Source of the DNA: JADJNW01 sp964526645
GTDB taxonomy: Bacteria > Bacteroidota > Bacteroidia > Chitinophagales > Saprospiraceae
Reading direction: 5' to 3'
Assembly (NCBI GenBank): GCA_964526645.1
Contig: CAZGJN010000004.1
Location: 128,353-192,352, forward strand
DNA: 64,000 bases
Both the position numbers and the translations under genes were made by a program. Each line of letters opens with the position of its first letter. Position 1 is the first letter of the stretch. The notes beneath the pieces were generated by a model that did not search any database, had not been told where the DNA came from, and was given only the letters and a program-made list of their open reading frames with translations. Below are positions 44,038-50,875 of the stretch, piece by piece.

Positions 44038-44045
44038 TATCTTTG
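44038..44045 (+). promoter_or_regulatory. Candidate -7 element for tRNA-Leu
   Basis: TATCTTTG, exact TAnnTTTG, 106 bases before the tRNA. The upstream region has a T run (44018-44023) in place of a clear TTG. A precursor leader of about 100 nt would be processed off. Confidence 0.5.
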
Positions 44046-44151
44046 CAACGCTTTTTGAAAAAGGGGTGTTTGTAGGCTTAGGTGTTAGGGGTTTTATAGA
44101 TGTGGTGCCTTCCTCGCGGCGCTTGAGCTGTTTTTCAAAAACCCACTTTGC

Positions 44152-44233
44152 GCGGATATGGCGAAATTGGTAGACGCGCCAGACTTAGGATCTGGTGCCG
44201 CAAGGCGTGGGGGTTCGAGTCCCTCTATCCGCA
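44152..44233 (+). tRNA. tRNA-Leu (anticodon UAG)
   Basis: The acceptor stem is GCGGATA (44152-44158) with TATCCGC (44226-44232) and discriminator A. The D arm holds AATTGGTAGACGC, the anticodon stem is CCAGA/TCTGG with loop CTTAGGA, so the anticodon is TAG (reads CUA). A class II long variable arm (TGCCGCAAGGCGT) is present, as expected for Leu, followed by the T arm GGGGG-TTCGAGT-CCCTC. CCA is not encoded. Confidence 0.96.
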
Positions 44234-44410
44234 CTTAAATTTGACAAGAAAGCCGAAAAAGTATGATGCGCCCACTGTTTTAAATTGTAGGTCTTGTATA
44301 AATTACATTTTCAGGTGCCAAAAAGTTGTAAATCAGGCTTTCTGAATGGATTGCAACCTTTTCCTTTCAAACGATGTATTATCCTTTTAGTCAATTTATA
44401 ACTATAATTT

Positions 44411-45826
44411 ATGCCTAAAGTTGTCAGAACGGATCTTGACGAACTGAATGCAGTCGTCACGGTTACTTTAGAAAAATCAGATATTGAACCCAAATTAGAC
44501 GAAGCGCTCCAAAAGTTTCGCAAAAAAGCTGCACTGAAAGGCTTTCGACCCGGCAAAACACCCATGAGCATGGTGCGTAAAATGTACGGCAATTCTGTGC
44601 TCGCCGATGTCGTGAATGATTTACTCAGCAAGGAGTTGTATGGTTACATCTATGATAACAAACTCGAGATTCTGGGGCAGCCCCTGCCTACAAAAGAAGA
44701 AATTCACAATAACATTGATGCAAAAGAACTGAGCGACCTCGTGTTTAAATTCGATTTGGGGATCGCACCGCAGTTTGAAATTCAAGGACTTTCGGCGGAG
44801 AGCCAAATTGAAAAATATGTGGTAGAACTGCCGGAAAGCATGCTATCAGAGGAACTGAACAACCTGCGCAAACGCCTTGGCAACCGAATTCAGGTAGAGG
44901 ATAGCATCATCGAGGGAGATGCTTTGCAGTTGTCGCTCAAAGAATTGGAAGGCGATGGCGAGAAAGAAGGCGGAATCGAAGCCCACTTTTCTGTGTTGGT
45001 CAATGATGTGCCAGATGAAACCCTCCAAAAAACGCTTTTGTCCAAAAAACAAGGCGATACCTTGCAATTGAATCCTTTCCTTTTGCACAAAGACGACCAC
45101 CATGTGCGCCACCACCTGCTTCACATTGACCATAGCGACCACGATACGCCTGTGGGCGAACGATTTGAAGCAAGGATAGAAGAAGTGAACCGGGTAGTGC
45201 TCCCTGATTTGGACCAGGCGTTTTTCGACGAAGCTTTTGGTGCTGACCAGGTGCATACCGAGGCGGAAGCCTTAGATGCCCTGCGCAAAGATTTGGGTAG
45301 TTTTTATGATAAACAAGCGGATGCCTTGTTTTTCAGGGACTTCCAGGATATGCTGATGAAAAAAAATCCGCTCCCGATGCCCGACGGTTTTCTGAAGCGC
45401 TGGCTGCGAGCGTCTAATCCAAAACTGGACGATGCCACGGTCGAGCGCGATTATCCGGCATTTGCCAGAAACTTGCAATGGACTCTGCTCAAAAATAAAT
45501 TAACTAAGCAATTCAATATTGAAATCACAGAAGAGGCGATCAAGAATGGTTTTCGCCACCGCGTGAGTGAATATTTTGGGGCGTACGGCATGAGCATGGG
45601 CTTGACGGAACTGGTGGATAGCACCGTAGAACGCCTCATGGGAGATGAAAAGCAAGTAAATGAAATGTACGAAGATTTGCTGGTAGATCAGTTAATCCCT
45701 GCTATCAAAGAGGTGGTCAACATCGTGCCGAAACCAATCGAGCGCGAGGCTTTCCTCCGAGTGCTGGAAGAGGCACGTGCCCAAGCGCGGGCAAAGCCGT
45801 CTAATTTGCTGGAGGAGGAAGAGTAA
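44411..45826 (+). CDS. tig: Trigger factor, ribosome-associated chaperone, with His-rich middle region
   Basis: The product has 471 residues. The N-terminal ribosome-binding domain (about 1-115) carries the signature GFRPGKTP (44-51). The position of the FKBP-type prolyl isomerase domain (about 150-260) is occupied by a sequence with weak resemblance (EGDALQLSLKELEGDG, PVGERFEARIEEVNRV) that includes a histidine-rich stretch: eight His among residues 226-244. The C-terminal chaperone arms (about 265-450) are all-helical. Trigger factor shields nascent chains at the ribosome exit. Its place before clpP-clpX is the conserved bacterial order. The isomerase may be degenerate, as in other Bacteroidota; the His cluster could bind metal, which is inference. 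Confidence 0.93.
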   Translation: MPKVVRTDLDELNAVVTVTLEKSDIEPKLDEALQKFRKKAALKGFRPGKTPMSMVRKMYGNSVLADVVNDLLSKELYGYIYDNKLEILGQPLPTKEEIHNNIDAKELSDLVFKFDLGIAPQFEIQGLSAESQIEKYVVELPESMLSEELNNLRKRLGNRIQVEDSIIEGDALQLSLKELEGDGEKEGGIEAHFSVLVNDVPDETLQKTLLSKKQGDTLQLNPFLLHKDDHHVRHHLLHIDHSDHDTPVGERFEARIEEVNRVVLPDLDQAFFDEAFGADQVHTEAEALDALRKDLGSFYDKQADALFFRDFQDMLMKKNPLPMPDGFLKRWLRASNPKLDDATVERDYPAFARNLQWTLLKNKLTKQFNIEITEEAIKNGFRHRVSEYFGAYGMSMGLTELVDSTVERLMGDEKQVNEMYEDLLVDQLIPAIKEVVNIVPKPIEREAFLRVLEEARAQARAKPSNLLEEEE

Positions 45827-45966
45827 TTATCATATAAGTTATTTCTTTAATTTGAAAAATATTTTAGTTCCCTTTGCCCCTTTATTTTTTGGGTTTTGAC
45901 CAAAATTGTCAATGGGCTATTCTAAGAGGGAAGCGTATGCAACCGGAATCAAAGGGAAGTGTTATC

Positions 45967-46006
45967 TATGTGGTACAAATTGGCAGCCAATTCTGATAAC
46001 CACATA
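45967..46006 (+). promoter_or_regulatory. Nested hairpin in the clpP leader
   Basis: Outer arms TATGTGGT (45967-45974) and ACCACATA (45999-46006) pair perfectly and enclose a second hairpin AATTGG-CAG-CCAATT (45978-45992). It ends 24 bases before the clpP start. There is no T tract, so an mRNA structure or regulatory leader is more likely than a terminator. Confidence 0.5.
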
Positions 46007-46030
46007 ACAATTCACAAAAAGACCTGAAGT

Positions 46031-46735
46031 ATGTTTCACAAAGATGAATTTTTAAAATACGCCACAAAGCACCAGGGCTTGAATAGCATGTATGTTGAGC
46101 AATACGCAGAGAAAAATCTCGCTACCGTACCCAACATTCACGCTTTTACACCTTATGTAATCGAAGAACGCCAGTTGAATGCAGCAGCGCTTGACGTGTT
46201 CTCTCGCTTGATGATGGATCGGATTATTTTCCTCGGGGTGCCGATCAACGATTATGTAGCCAATGTGGTGCAGGCGCAACTCCTTTTTCTACAATCTACA
46301 GACCCTAAGCGCGATATACAGGTGTACATCAACAGCCCCGGTGGTTCTGTGATTGCTGGCTTGGGTATTTATGACACCATGCAGTATGTCTCTCCTGATA
46401 TCAGCACTATTTGCACGGGTTTGGCGGCTTCCATGGGCGCGGTATTGCTCACAGCAGGCACTAAAGGCAAGCGTACTTGCTTACACCATAGCCGTGTGAT
46501 GATCCACCAGCCATTGGGCGGTATGCAAGGGCAAGTGACAGAAATGGAGATTTACTACAGGCTCATTAAAGATGAGCAGAAAAAATTATACGAAATAATG
46601 AGCCATCATACCGGGCAGCCCTACGACAAAATTGAGCAGGATTGCGACCGCGATAACTGGATGAGCGCCCTCGAAGCAAAAGAATATGGGCTTATTGATG
46701 AGGTCTTGACCAGAGAGGGTAAAACAGAAGGCTAA
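46031..46735 (+). CDS. clpP: ATP-dependent Clp protease proteolytic subunit
   Basis: The product has 234 residues. It is a serine protease of the ClpP barrel with the complete triad: Ser134 in GLAASMGAVLL, His159 in HHSRVMIHQP and Asp208 in DCDRDNWM, spaced as in the E. coli enzyme. Other landmarks are YINSPGGSVIAGLGIYDTMQ and PLGGMQGQ in the handle. It carries about 25-30 more N-terminal residues than E. coli ClpP, probably a propeptide, as is usual in Bacteroidota. It partners with ClpX, encoded 95 bases downstream. The leader carries a nested hairpin. Confidence 0.97.
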   Translation: MFHKDEFLKYATKHQGLNSMYVEQYAEKNLATVPNIHAFTPYVIEERQLNAAALDVFSRLMMDRIIFLGVPINDYVANVVQAQLLFLQSTDPKRDIQVYINSPGGSVIAGLGIYDTMQYVSPDISTICTGLAASMGAVLLTAGTKGKRTCLHHSRVMIHQPLGGMQGQVTEMEIYYRLIKDEQKKLYEIMSHHTGQPYDKIEQDCDRDNWMSALEAKEYGLIDEVLTREGKTEG

Positions 46736-46759
46736 GAATTTTTGTATAATATAAGAAAA

Positions 46760-46792
46760 GGAGGCAGATTGCAGTGGCTGTATTCTGCTTCC
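46760..46792 (+). terminator. Hairpin between clpP and clpX
   Basis: GGAGGCAGA (46760-46768) pairs with TCTGCTTCC (46784-46792) with one G-T pair, followed by CCCTTTCTTTTG. It may act as a partial terminator lowering clpX relative to clpP. It overlaps the in-frame extension upstream of clpX and supports the start at 46831. Confidence 0.5.
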
Positions 46793-46830
46793 CCCTTTCT
46801 TTTGTCATAAAAATTAATGATCAGAAAAGA

Positions 46831-48078
46831 ATGCGACGTACCAACAAACAAGACTTTAGGTGCTCTTTCTGCGGGAAAGATAAATCGGAAGCCCTTATTC
46901 TCATTGCAGGCATCGAGGGGCATATCTGCGAAGCATGCGTAGAGCAAGCAAACGATATTCTGGAGGAAGAACTCTATGGGCGCAAACGCAATGAACCCAA
47001 AGGCAAGCATTTTCACCTGCCGGAAAATATCACTCCTCGCGAAATCAAGAAGCACTTGGATCAGTATGTGATCGGGCAGGATGATGCCAAAAAAGTCCTT
47101 TCTGTAGCAGTTTACAACCACTACAAACGCTTGCGCCAAAGCAAACACACTGAAGTGGAAATAGAGAAATCCAATATTCTTTTTGTTGGACAAACCGGCA
47201 CCGGCAAAACCCTGCTGGCAAAAACAATTGCAAAGCTACTCAACGTACCTTTTGCGATCGTAGATGCCACTGTTTTTACAGAGGCGGGTTATGTAGGAGA
47301 AGATGTGGAAAGCATCCTGAGCCGGTTGTTACAGGTTTGTAATTACGATGTAACGGCTGCCGAACGCGGCATTGTGTATATTGATGAGATTGATAAAATT
47401 GCCCGAAAAGGAGATAATCCATCCATCACGCGGGATGTCTCCGGCGAAGGGGTGCAGCAAGCATTGCTCAAAATGCTGGAAGGGACAGAAGTGAACGTTC
47501 CGCCTCAGGGAGGGCGCAAGCATCCGGAACAAAAACTCGTGAAAGTCAACACAGAGAATATCCTGTTCATTTGTGGCGGTGCATTTGATGGTATTGACAA
47601 AGTGATTGCTCGCAGGGTGAATACACAAGTGATAGGATTTAAATCGGAGGAAGTCCAGTTTGATAGAGATAACCTCTTGCAATACATCAACCATCAGGAT
47701 GTAAAAAAATTTGGACTAATCCCGGAACTTGTCGGGCGCTTGCCGGTCTTGACCCACCTCGATCCGCTTGACTTGGATGCCCTTAAGCGTATTTTGGTTG
47801 AACCTAAAAATTCTCTGGTTCGTCAATACAAGAAATTATTTGAGCTTGAAGGAATCGAGCTGCATTTTACGGAAGATGCCATCGAACTGATCGCGGAAAA
47901 AGCACTGGAATTCAAACTCGGCGCAAGGGGGCTGCGCTCTATTTGCGAAGCGATTATGACAGACGCGATGTTTGAGCTACCTTCTCAAAGTGAAGTGCAT
48001 CGTTTTGAGGTGTCTCGTGCCTATGCGCAGGAAAAACTTAGCCGCTCCAAACTTGCTGTATTGAAAAAAGCAGCTTGA
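46831..48078 (+). CDS. clpX: ClpX, ATPase subunit of ClpXP
   Basis: The product has 415 residues from the ATG at 46831, the family's usual start just before the zinc domain; the frame is open back to 46774. The N-terminal zinc-binding domain has Cys11, Cys14, Cys33 and Cys36 (CSFC and CEAC). The AAA+ domain has Walker A GQTGTGKT, Walker B VYIDEIDKI, the pore loop GYVGEDVE, sensor region LFICGGAFDGID and arginine-finger region LVGRLPVLTHL, and ends with the small domain GARGLRSICEAIMTDAMFELPS. ClpX unfolds substrates and feeds them to ClpP. A clear terminator follows. Confidence 0.97.
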   Translation: MRRTNKQDFRCSFCGKDKSEALILIAGIEGHICEACVEQANDILEEELYGRKRNEPKGKHFHLPENITPREIKKHLDQYVIGQDDAKKVLSVAVYNHYKRLRQSKHTEVEIEKSNILFVGQTGTGKTLLAKTIAKLLNVPFAIVDATVFTEAGYVGEDVESILSRLLQVCNYDVTAAERGIVYIDEIDKIARKGDNPSITRDVSGEGVQQALLKMLEGTEVNVPPQGGRKHPEQKLVKVNTENILFICGGAFDGIDKVIARRVNTQVIGFKSEEVQFDRDNLLQYINHQDVKKFGLIPELVGRLPVLTHLDPLDLDALKRILVEPKNSLVRQYKKLFELEGIELHFTEDAIELIAEKALEFKLGARGLRSICEAIMTDAMFELPSQSEVHRFEVSRAYAQEKLSRSKLAVLKKAA

Positions 48079-48107
48079 TTAAGACTATTCAGCTTTTATC
48101 ATACTGG

Positions 48108-48151
48108 ATTGCCTTGTAGCATATTGTTGTTGCAAGGCAATTTATTTTTTT
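48108..48151 (+). terminator. Rho-independent terminator of clpX
   Basis: ATTGCCTTG (48108-48116) pairs perfectly with CAAGGCAAT (48133-48141), followed by TTATTTTTTT. Confidence 0.85.
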
Positions 48152-48215
48152 GAAAAAACCAAAGAATTTTCAAAAAAATATTTTGCGTTTAAAAAGAAAA
48201 TTAAAATTTAATTGG

Positions 48216-48223
48216 TAATTTTG
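48216..48223 (+). promoter_or_regulatory. Candidate -7 element for the DoxX-like gene
   Basis: TAATTTTG, exact TAnnTTTG. A transcript start near 48230 leaves only 7 nt before the ATG at 48237 and 34 nt before that at 48264, which favours the later start. No TTG at the standard distance. Confidence 0.5.
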
Positions 48224-48263
48224 ATATATAGTCTAAATGTTTAAACACCTAAAACACATTGTT

Positions 48264-48626
48264 ATGAATGCAGTTCTAAACTTAGGGAAGTATCTCTTTT
48301 CACTACCTTTTGCTATCTTTGGCGTTTTCCACTTTATGAATGCCAGCGCGATGGCAAGCTTTACACCGGGCGGTACGATCATGGTTTATGTGACCGGCGC
48401 GGCGCTCATCGCTGCCACCGTGAGCATGCTGATCGGAAAATTAGATAAACTGGCTACCGTGTTGCTGGCATTGATGCTGATTTTATTTGTGGTCATTCTT
48501 CACCTCAAAGGCGCAATGGCAGGCGACCAAACCAGTACCTCTATGCTTTTGAAAGATACAATGTTGGCAGGTGCAGCACTGATTTATGCCAAAACAATGG
48601 CAAAAGACAACGCTGTTATTGGATGA
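48264..48626 (+). CDS. DoxX-like small membrane protein
   Basis: The product has 120 residues from 48264 (129 from the alternative ATG at 48237). It has four hydrophobic segments (about 10-27 LFSLPFAIFGVFHFMNA, 38-56 MVYVTGAALIAATVSML, 62-80 TVLLALMLILFVVILHL and 95-110), with FAIFGVFHF in the first helix and HLK in the loop after the third, as in DoxX/DoxD-type proteins. Their biochemical role is poorly defined; some link to thiol or quinone redox chemistry. It is monocistronic between two hairpins. Confidence 0.7.
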   Translation: MNAVLNLGKYLFSLPFAIFGVFHFMNASAMASFTPGGTIMVYVTGAALIAATVSMLIGKLDKLATVLLALMLILFVVILHLKGAMAGDQTSTSMLLKDTMLAGAALIYAKTMAKDNAVIG

Positions 48627-48648
48627 TCATACTGAAAGAAATGTTACG

Positions 48649-48681
48649 AAGGCATTCTCTGCATAAGGCAGGGAGTGCCTT
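48649..48681. terminator. Convergent terminator between the DoxX-like gene and the HxlR gene
   Basis: AAGGCATTCTC (48649-48659) pairs with GGGAGTGCCTT (48671-48681) through 11 pairs including G-T. The plus strand continues TTAGGTTTTG. It probably serves both convergent genes. Confidence 0.65.
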
Positions 48682-49053
48682 TTAGGTTTTGTCTATTATT
48701 TTTCCTTGGGTTTCGCCCAGATGCCGCCCCCAATCTGCAATGACTTCCAAGACTGGAATCAAGGTGTTGCCAAAATCCGTCAAGGCGTATTCTACCTGTG
48801 GAGGCTTCACGGGATGCACTTTTCGGCTCACAATGCCATCTTCTTCCAGTTTTCGCAATTGGATGCTGAGCATTTTTTCCGTGATATCGGGCATCATTCT
48901 TCTCAACTGGCTGAATCGCTTGCTGCCCTTGCGCAAATACCACAACACGATCACTTTCCATTTGCCGCCGATATAATTCATCGTTACATCTAAAGCGCAG
49001 TGATAGATCTTTTCGCCAATTACGATAATTTTTTCGTTGCCGTCTATTATCAT
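48682..49053 (-). CDS. HxlR-family winged-helix transcriptional regulator
   Basis: The product has 123 residues. The HxlR/DUF24 signature is clear: YIGGKWKVIVLWYLRKGSKRFSQLRRMMPDITEKMLSIQLRKLEEDGIVSRKV followed by PPQVEYALTDFGNTLIPVLEVIADWG. A single cysteine (Cys19, in YHCALDV) precedes the helix-turn-helix, where redox-sensing members of the family such as YodB carry their reactive cysteine. It is transcribed divergently from an NADP oxidoreductase gene with two inverted repeats in between, the classic arrangement for a regulator and its target. Sensing of electrophiles or oxidants is inference from the cysteine and the neighbour. Confidence 0.92.
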   Translation of the reverse strand: MIIDGNEKIIVIGEKIYHCALDVTMNYIGGKWKVIVLWYLRKGSKRFSQLRRMMPDITEKMLSIQLRKLEEDGIVSRKVHPVKPPQVEYALTDFGNTLIPVLEVIADWGRHLGETQGKIIDKT

Positions 49054-49102
49054 CTTCGTTGCTTCTTTAGTGAGCGTTCATTTTTTTGCAAAAAAATTAG
49101 TA

Positions 49103-49118
49103 CTGTCAAAATTGACAG
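49103..49118. promoter_or_regulatory. Inverted repeat, candidate HxlR operator 1
   Basis: CTGTCAA (49103-49109), spacer AA, TTGACAG (49112-49118): a perfect 7-bp dyad in the shared divergent region, inside the HxlR leader. Confidence 0.5.
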
Positions 49119-49155
49119 GTCTTGCAAGCTAATTTAAAATATATTTTCTTTGTGC

Positions 49156-49173
49156 TATACTTTTTACAGTATA
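49156..49173. promoter_or_regulatory. Inverted repeat, candidate HxlR operator 2
   Basis: TATACT (49156-49161), 6-nt spacer, AGTATA (49168-49173). It overlaps the expected transcript start (about 49170) of the hxlR promoter and lies about 40 bases before the oxidoreductase gene, well placed to control both. The TACT...AGTA shape resembles known sites of this family. Confidence 0.5.
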
Positions 49174-49176
49174 TTG

Positions 49177-49207
49177 CAAAAGTAAACTAAAAATCAAAAA
49201 AATCCAA
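49177..49207 (-). promoter_or_regulatory. Promoter of the HxlR-family gene
   Basis: Minus strand: TTG at 49207-49205, 20-nt spacer, TACTTTTG at 49184-49177 (exact TAnnTTTG). The leader would be about 117 nt and would contain both inverted repeats. Confidence 0.6.
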
Positions 49208-49211
49208 GTAT

Positions 49212-49865
49212 ATGAAAAAAATAGGAATTCTTGGCACCGGCATGGTAGGTGCTACTATTGGTAACAAGCTGATTGAATTGGGGTACGAGGTAAAGATGGG
49301 CTCGCGTACTGCCAATAATGAAAAAGCTCTTGCCTGGGCAGCACCCCACGGCGATAGGGCATCGGTTGGTACATTCAATGATGCAGCGGCTTTTGGAGCC
49401 TTATTATTTCTTTGTACCAAGGGGGATGCTACACTGGAGATTGTCAAATCATTGGATGCAGCGGCGGTACAGGGCAAAACGATCATTGACATTAGCAATC
49501 CACTCGATTTTTCTAAAGGTATGCCACCTTCTTTGATTCCTGACCTGACGAACACCAATTCGCTGGGAGAGGAAATTCAAAAAGCGCTCCCGATGGCACA
49601 TATCGTAAAAACACTCAATATTGTCAATTGCGAAGTAATGGTCAATGCCCAGCGTTCGGGAGGCGATCCTACCATGTTTGTAAGCGGTAATGATGCAGCA
49701 GCAAAACAGGAAACAACCGAGTTGCTACGGCAATTTGGCTGGAGCGATATTATTGATCTGGGTGATATAAGCACCGCCAGAGGCACCGAAATGCTCCTCC
49801 CCATATGGTTGCGTACCTGGTTTGCTACGGGCAATGGCCATTTTGCTTTCAAAATTGTACGATAA
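49212..49865 (+). CDS. NADP oxidoreductase, coenzyme F420-dependent type (NAD(P)-binding)
   Basis: The product has 217 residues. A Rossmann fold starts at residue 1: KKIGILGTGMVGATIGNKLIELGYEVKMGSR, with GxGxxG and a Ser-Arg after the second strand that favours NADP(H). The family signature TIIDISNPLDFSKGMPPSL and VKTLNIVNCEVM follow. Members related to F420H2:NADP+ oxidoreductase are common in bacteria without F420, where the electron partner is unknown. Bacteroidota are not known to use F420, so 'NAD(P)-binding reductase' is the safest name. It is divergent from the HxlR regulator, which probably controls it. Confidence 0.88.
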   Translation: MKKIGILGTGMVGATIGNKLIELGYEVKMGSRTANNEKALAWAAPHGDRASVGTFNDAAAFGALLFLCTKGDATLEIVKSLDAAAVQGKTIIDISNPLDFSKGMPPSLIPDLTNTNSLGEEIQKALPMAHIVKTLNIVNCEVMVNAQRSGGDPTMFVSGNDAAAKQETTELLRQFGWSDIIDLGDISTARGTEMLLPIWLRTWFATGNGHFAFKIVR

Positions 49866-49965
49866 AAATTATAGCAAGCTTCTTAGCCCAAAAAACCTTT
49901 TTTTTTGAGAAAACGGCTATATTGACGGGGTTTTTCAATCGAAGAACAACTCAATCGTAGCAACC

Positions 49966-50841
49966 ATGGGCAGCATTGTGTATTACGGTATTATCAAGCC
50001 GATTTCGCTTCTTCCATATCCTGTTTTGCTGGTCATTTCCAGATTGCTTTTTGTGATCCTATACCCCCTGCTTGGGTACCGCAAAAAGGTCGTGTTTACG
50101 AATTTGCAAAATGCTTTTCCTCAATACAGCCCCGAAAAAATTCATCAAATAGGCAAACAATTTTATCTACACCTTTGTGATCTAATCATAGAATCCATCC
50201 GCGTTTTTAGTATCACTAAAGAAGATGCAATTGCTCGATGCAGGCTGCGAAACCCTGAAGCGCTGGACGTCTTTTTTGAAAAGGGACAAAACGTGATCAT
50301 GGCAGGCGGGCATTACAACAACTGGGAAATGCTGGCAGTAGCGATTAACCCTCAAATGAAACACCATGCCATTGGGATCTATTCACCTCTGAAGAATCAA
50401 TTTTTTAATAACAAAATGATCAAATCCCGATCAAAATTTGGTCTTGGGCTATGGGCGAAGAAGGATGTCAAGCCTAACTTCGCTATACCAGTAACTCAGC
50501 CCATTGCTGTCATTTTTGGTTTTGATCAATCGCCTTCCAGCAACCAAGCGTATTGGACCACATTCTTGCACCAGGATACGGCTTTTCAATACGGGGTAGA
50601 AAAATATGCCCGACAGTACAATTATCCGGTAGTTTTTACACGCATTCACAAAGTGAAGCGAGGCTATTATGAAATAGAACTTGAGTTGGTGGAAGAAAAC
50701 CCGGCTGAAACGCCTTATGGCGAGGTACTAGAACGGCTAATCCGCCTGCTGGAGAAGGACATTCGCGCGCAACCGCAATACTGGCTGTGGACGCACAAGC
50801 GTTGGAAGCGGAAGCGAGCCAATCCAGTTGGAACAGCATAG
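49966..50841 (+). CDS. LpxL/HtrB-family lipid A acyltransferase-like protein
   Basis: The product has 291 residues. It has an N-terminal membrane-associated segment (about 8-38, ISLLPYPVLLVISRLLFVILYPLL), then the family's catalytic motif HYNNWE (the H-x4-E/D of LpxL-type acyltransferases) within GGHYNNWEMLAV, followed by YSPLKNQFFNNKMIKSRSKFG and FGFDQSPSSNQAYWTTFL. It ends in QYWLWTHKRWK, typical of the family. Such enzymes add secondary acyl chains to lipid A or transfer acyl groups to ornithine or other lipids; the acyl acceptor cannot be read here. The following GH20 gene starts about 35 bases downstream. Confidence 0.92.
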   Translation: MGSIVYYGIIKPISLLPYPVLLVISRLLFVILYPLLGYRKKVVFTNLQNAFPQYSPEKIHQIGKQFYLHLCDLIIESIRVFSITKEDAIARCRLRNPEALDVFFEKGQNVIMAGGHYNNWEMLAVAINPQMKHHAIGIYSPLKNQFFNNKMIKSRSKFGLGLWAKKDVKPNFAIPVTQPIAVIFGFDQSPSSNQAYWTTFLHQDTAFQYGVEKYARQYNYPVVFTRIHKVKRGYYEIELELVEENPAETPYGEVLERLIRLLEKDIRAQPQYWLWTHKRWKRKRANPVGTA

Positions 50842-50875
50842 AAAGATATTTTATCAGTCTATAAAAATGAGGATT

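Larger units (their letters stand above)
43761..44151. other. 391-bp divergent intergenic region between relA and tRNA-Leu
   Basis: No coding frame was recognised. It contains a minus-strand -7 box (43939-43946) for relA and a plus-strand -7 box (44038-44045) for the tRNA, each exact TAnnTTTG. Confidence 0.6.

Noticed and set aside
44148..44345. 65-codon frame over the tRNA-Leu
   Set aside because: It is a translation of the tRNA gene and its 3' flank; the cloverleaf is complete, so it is not coding.
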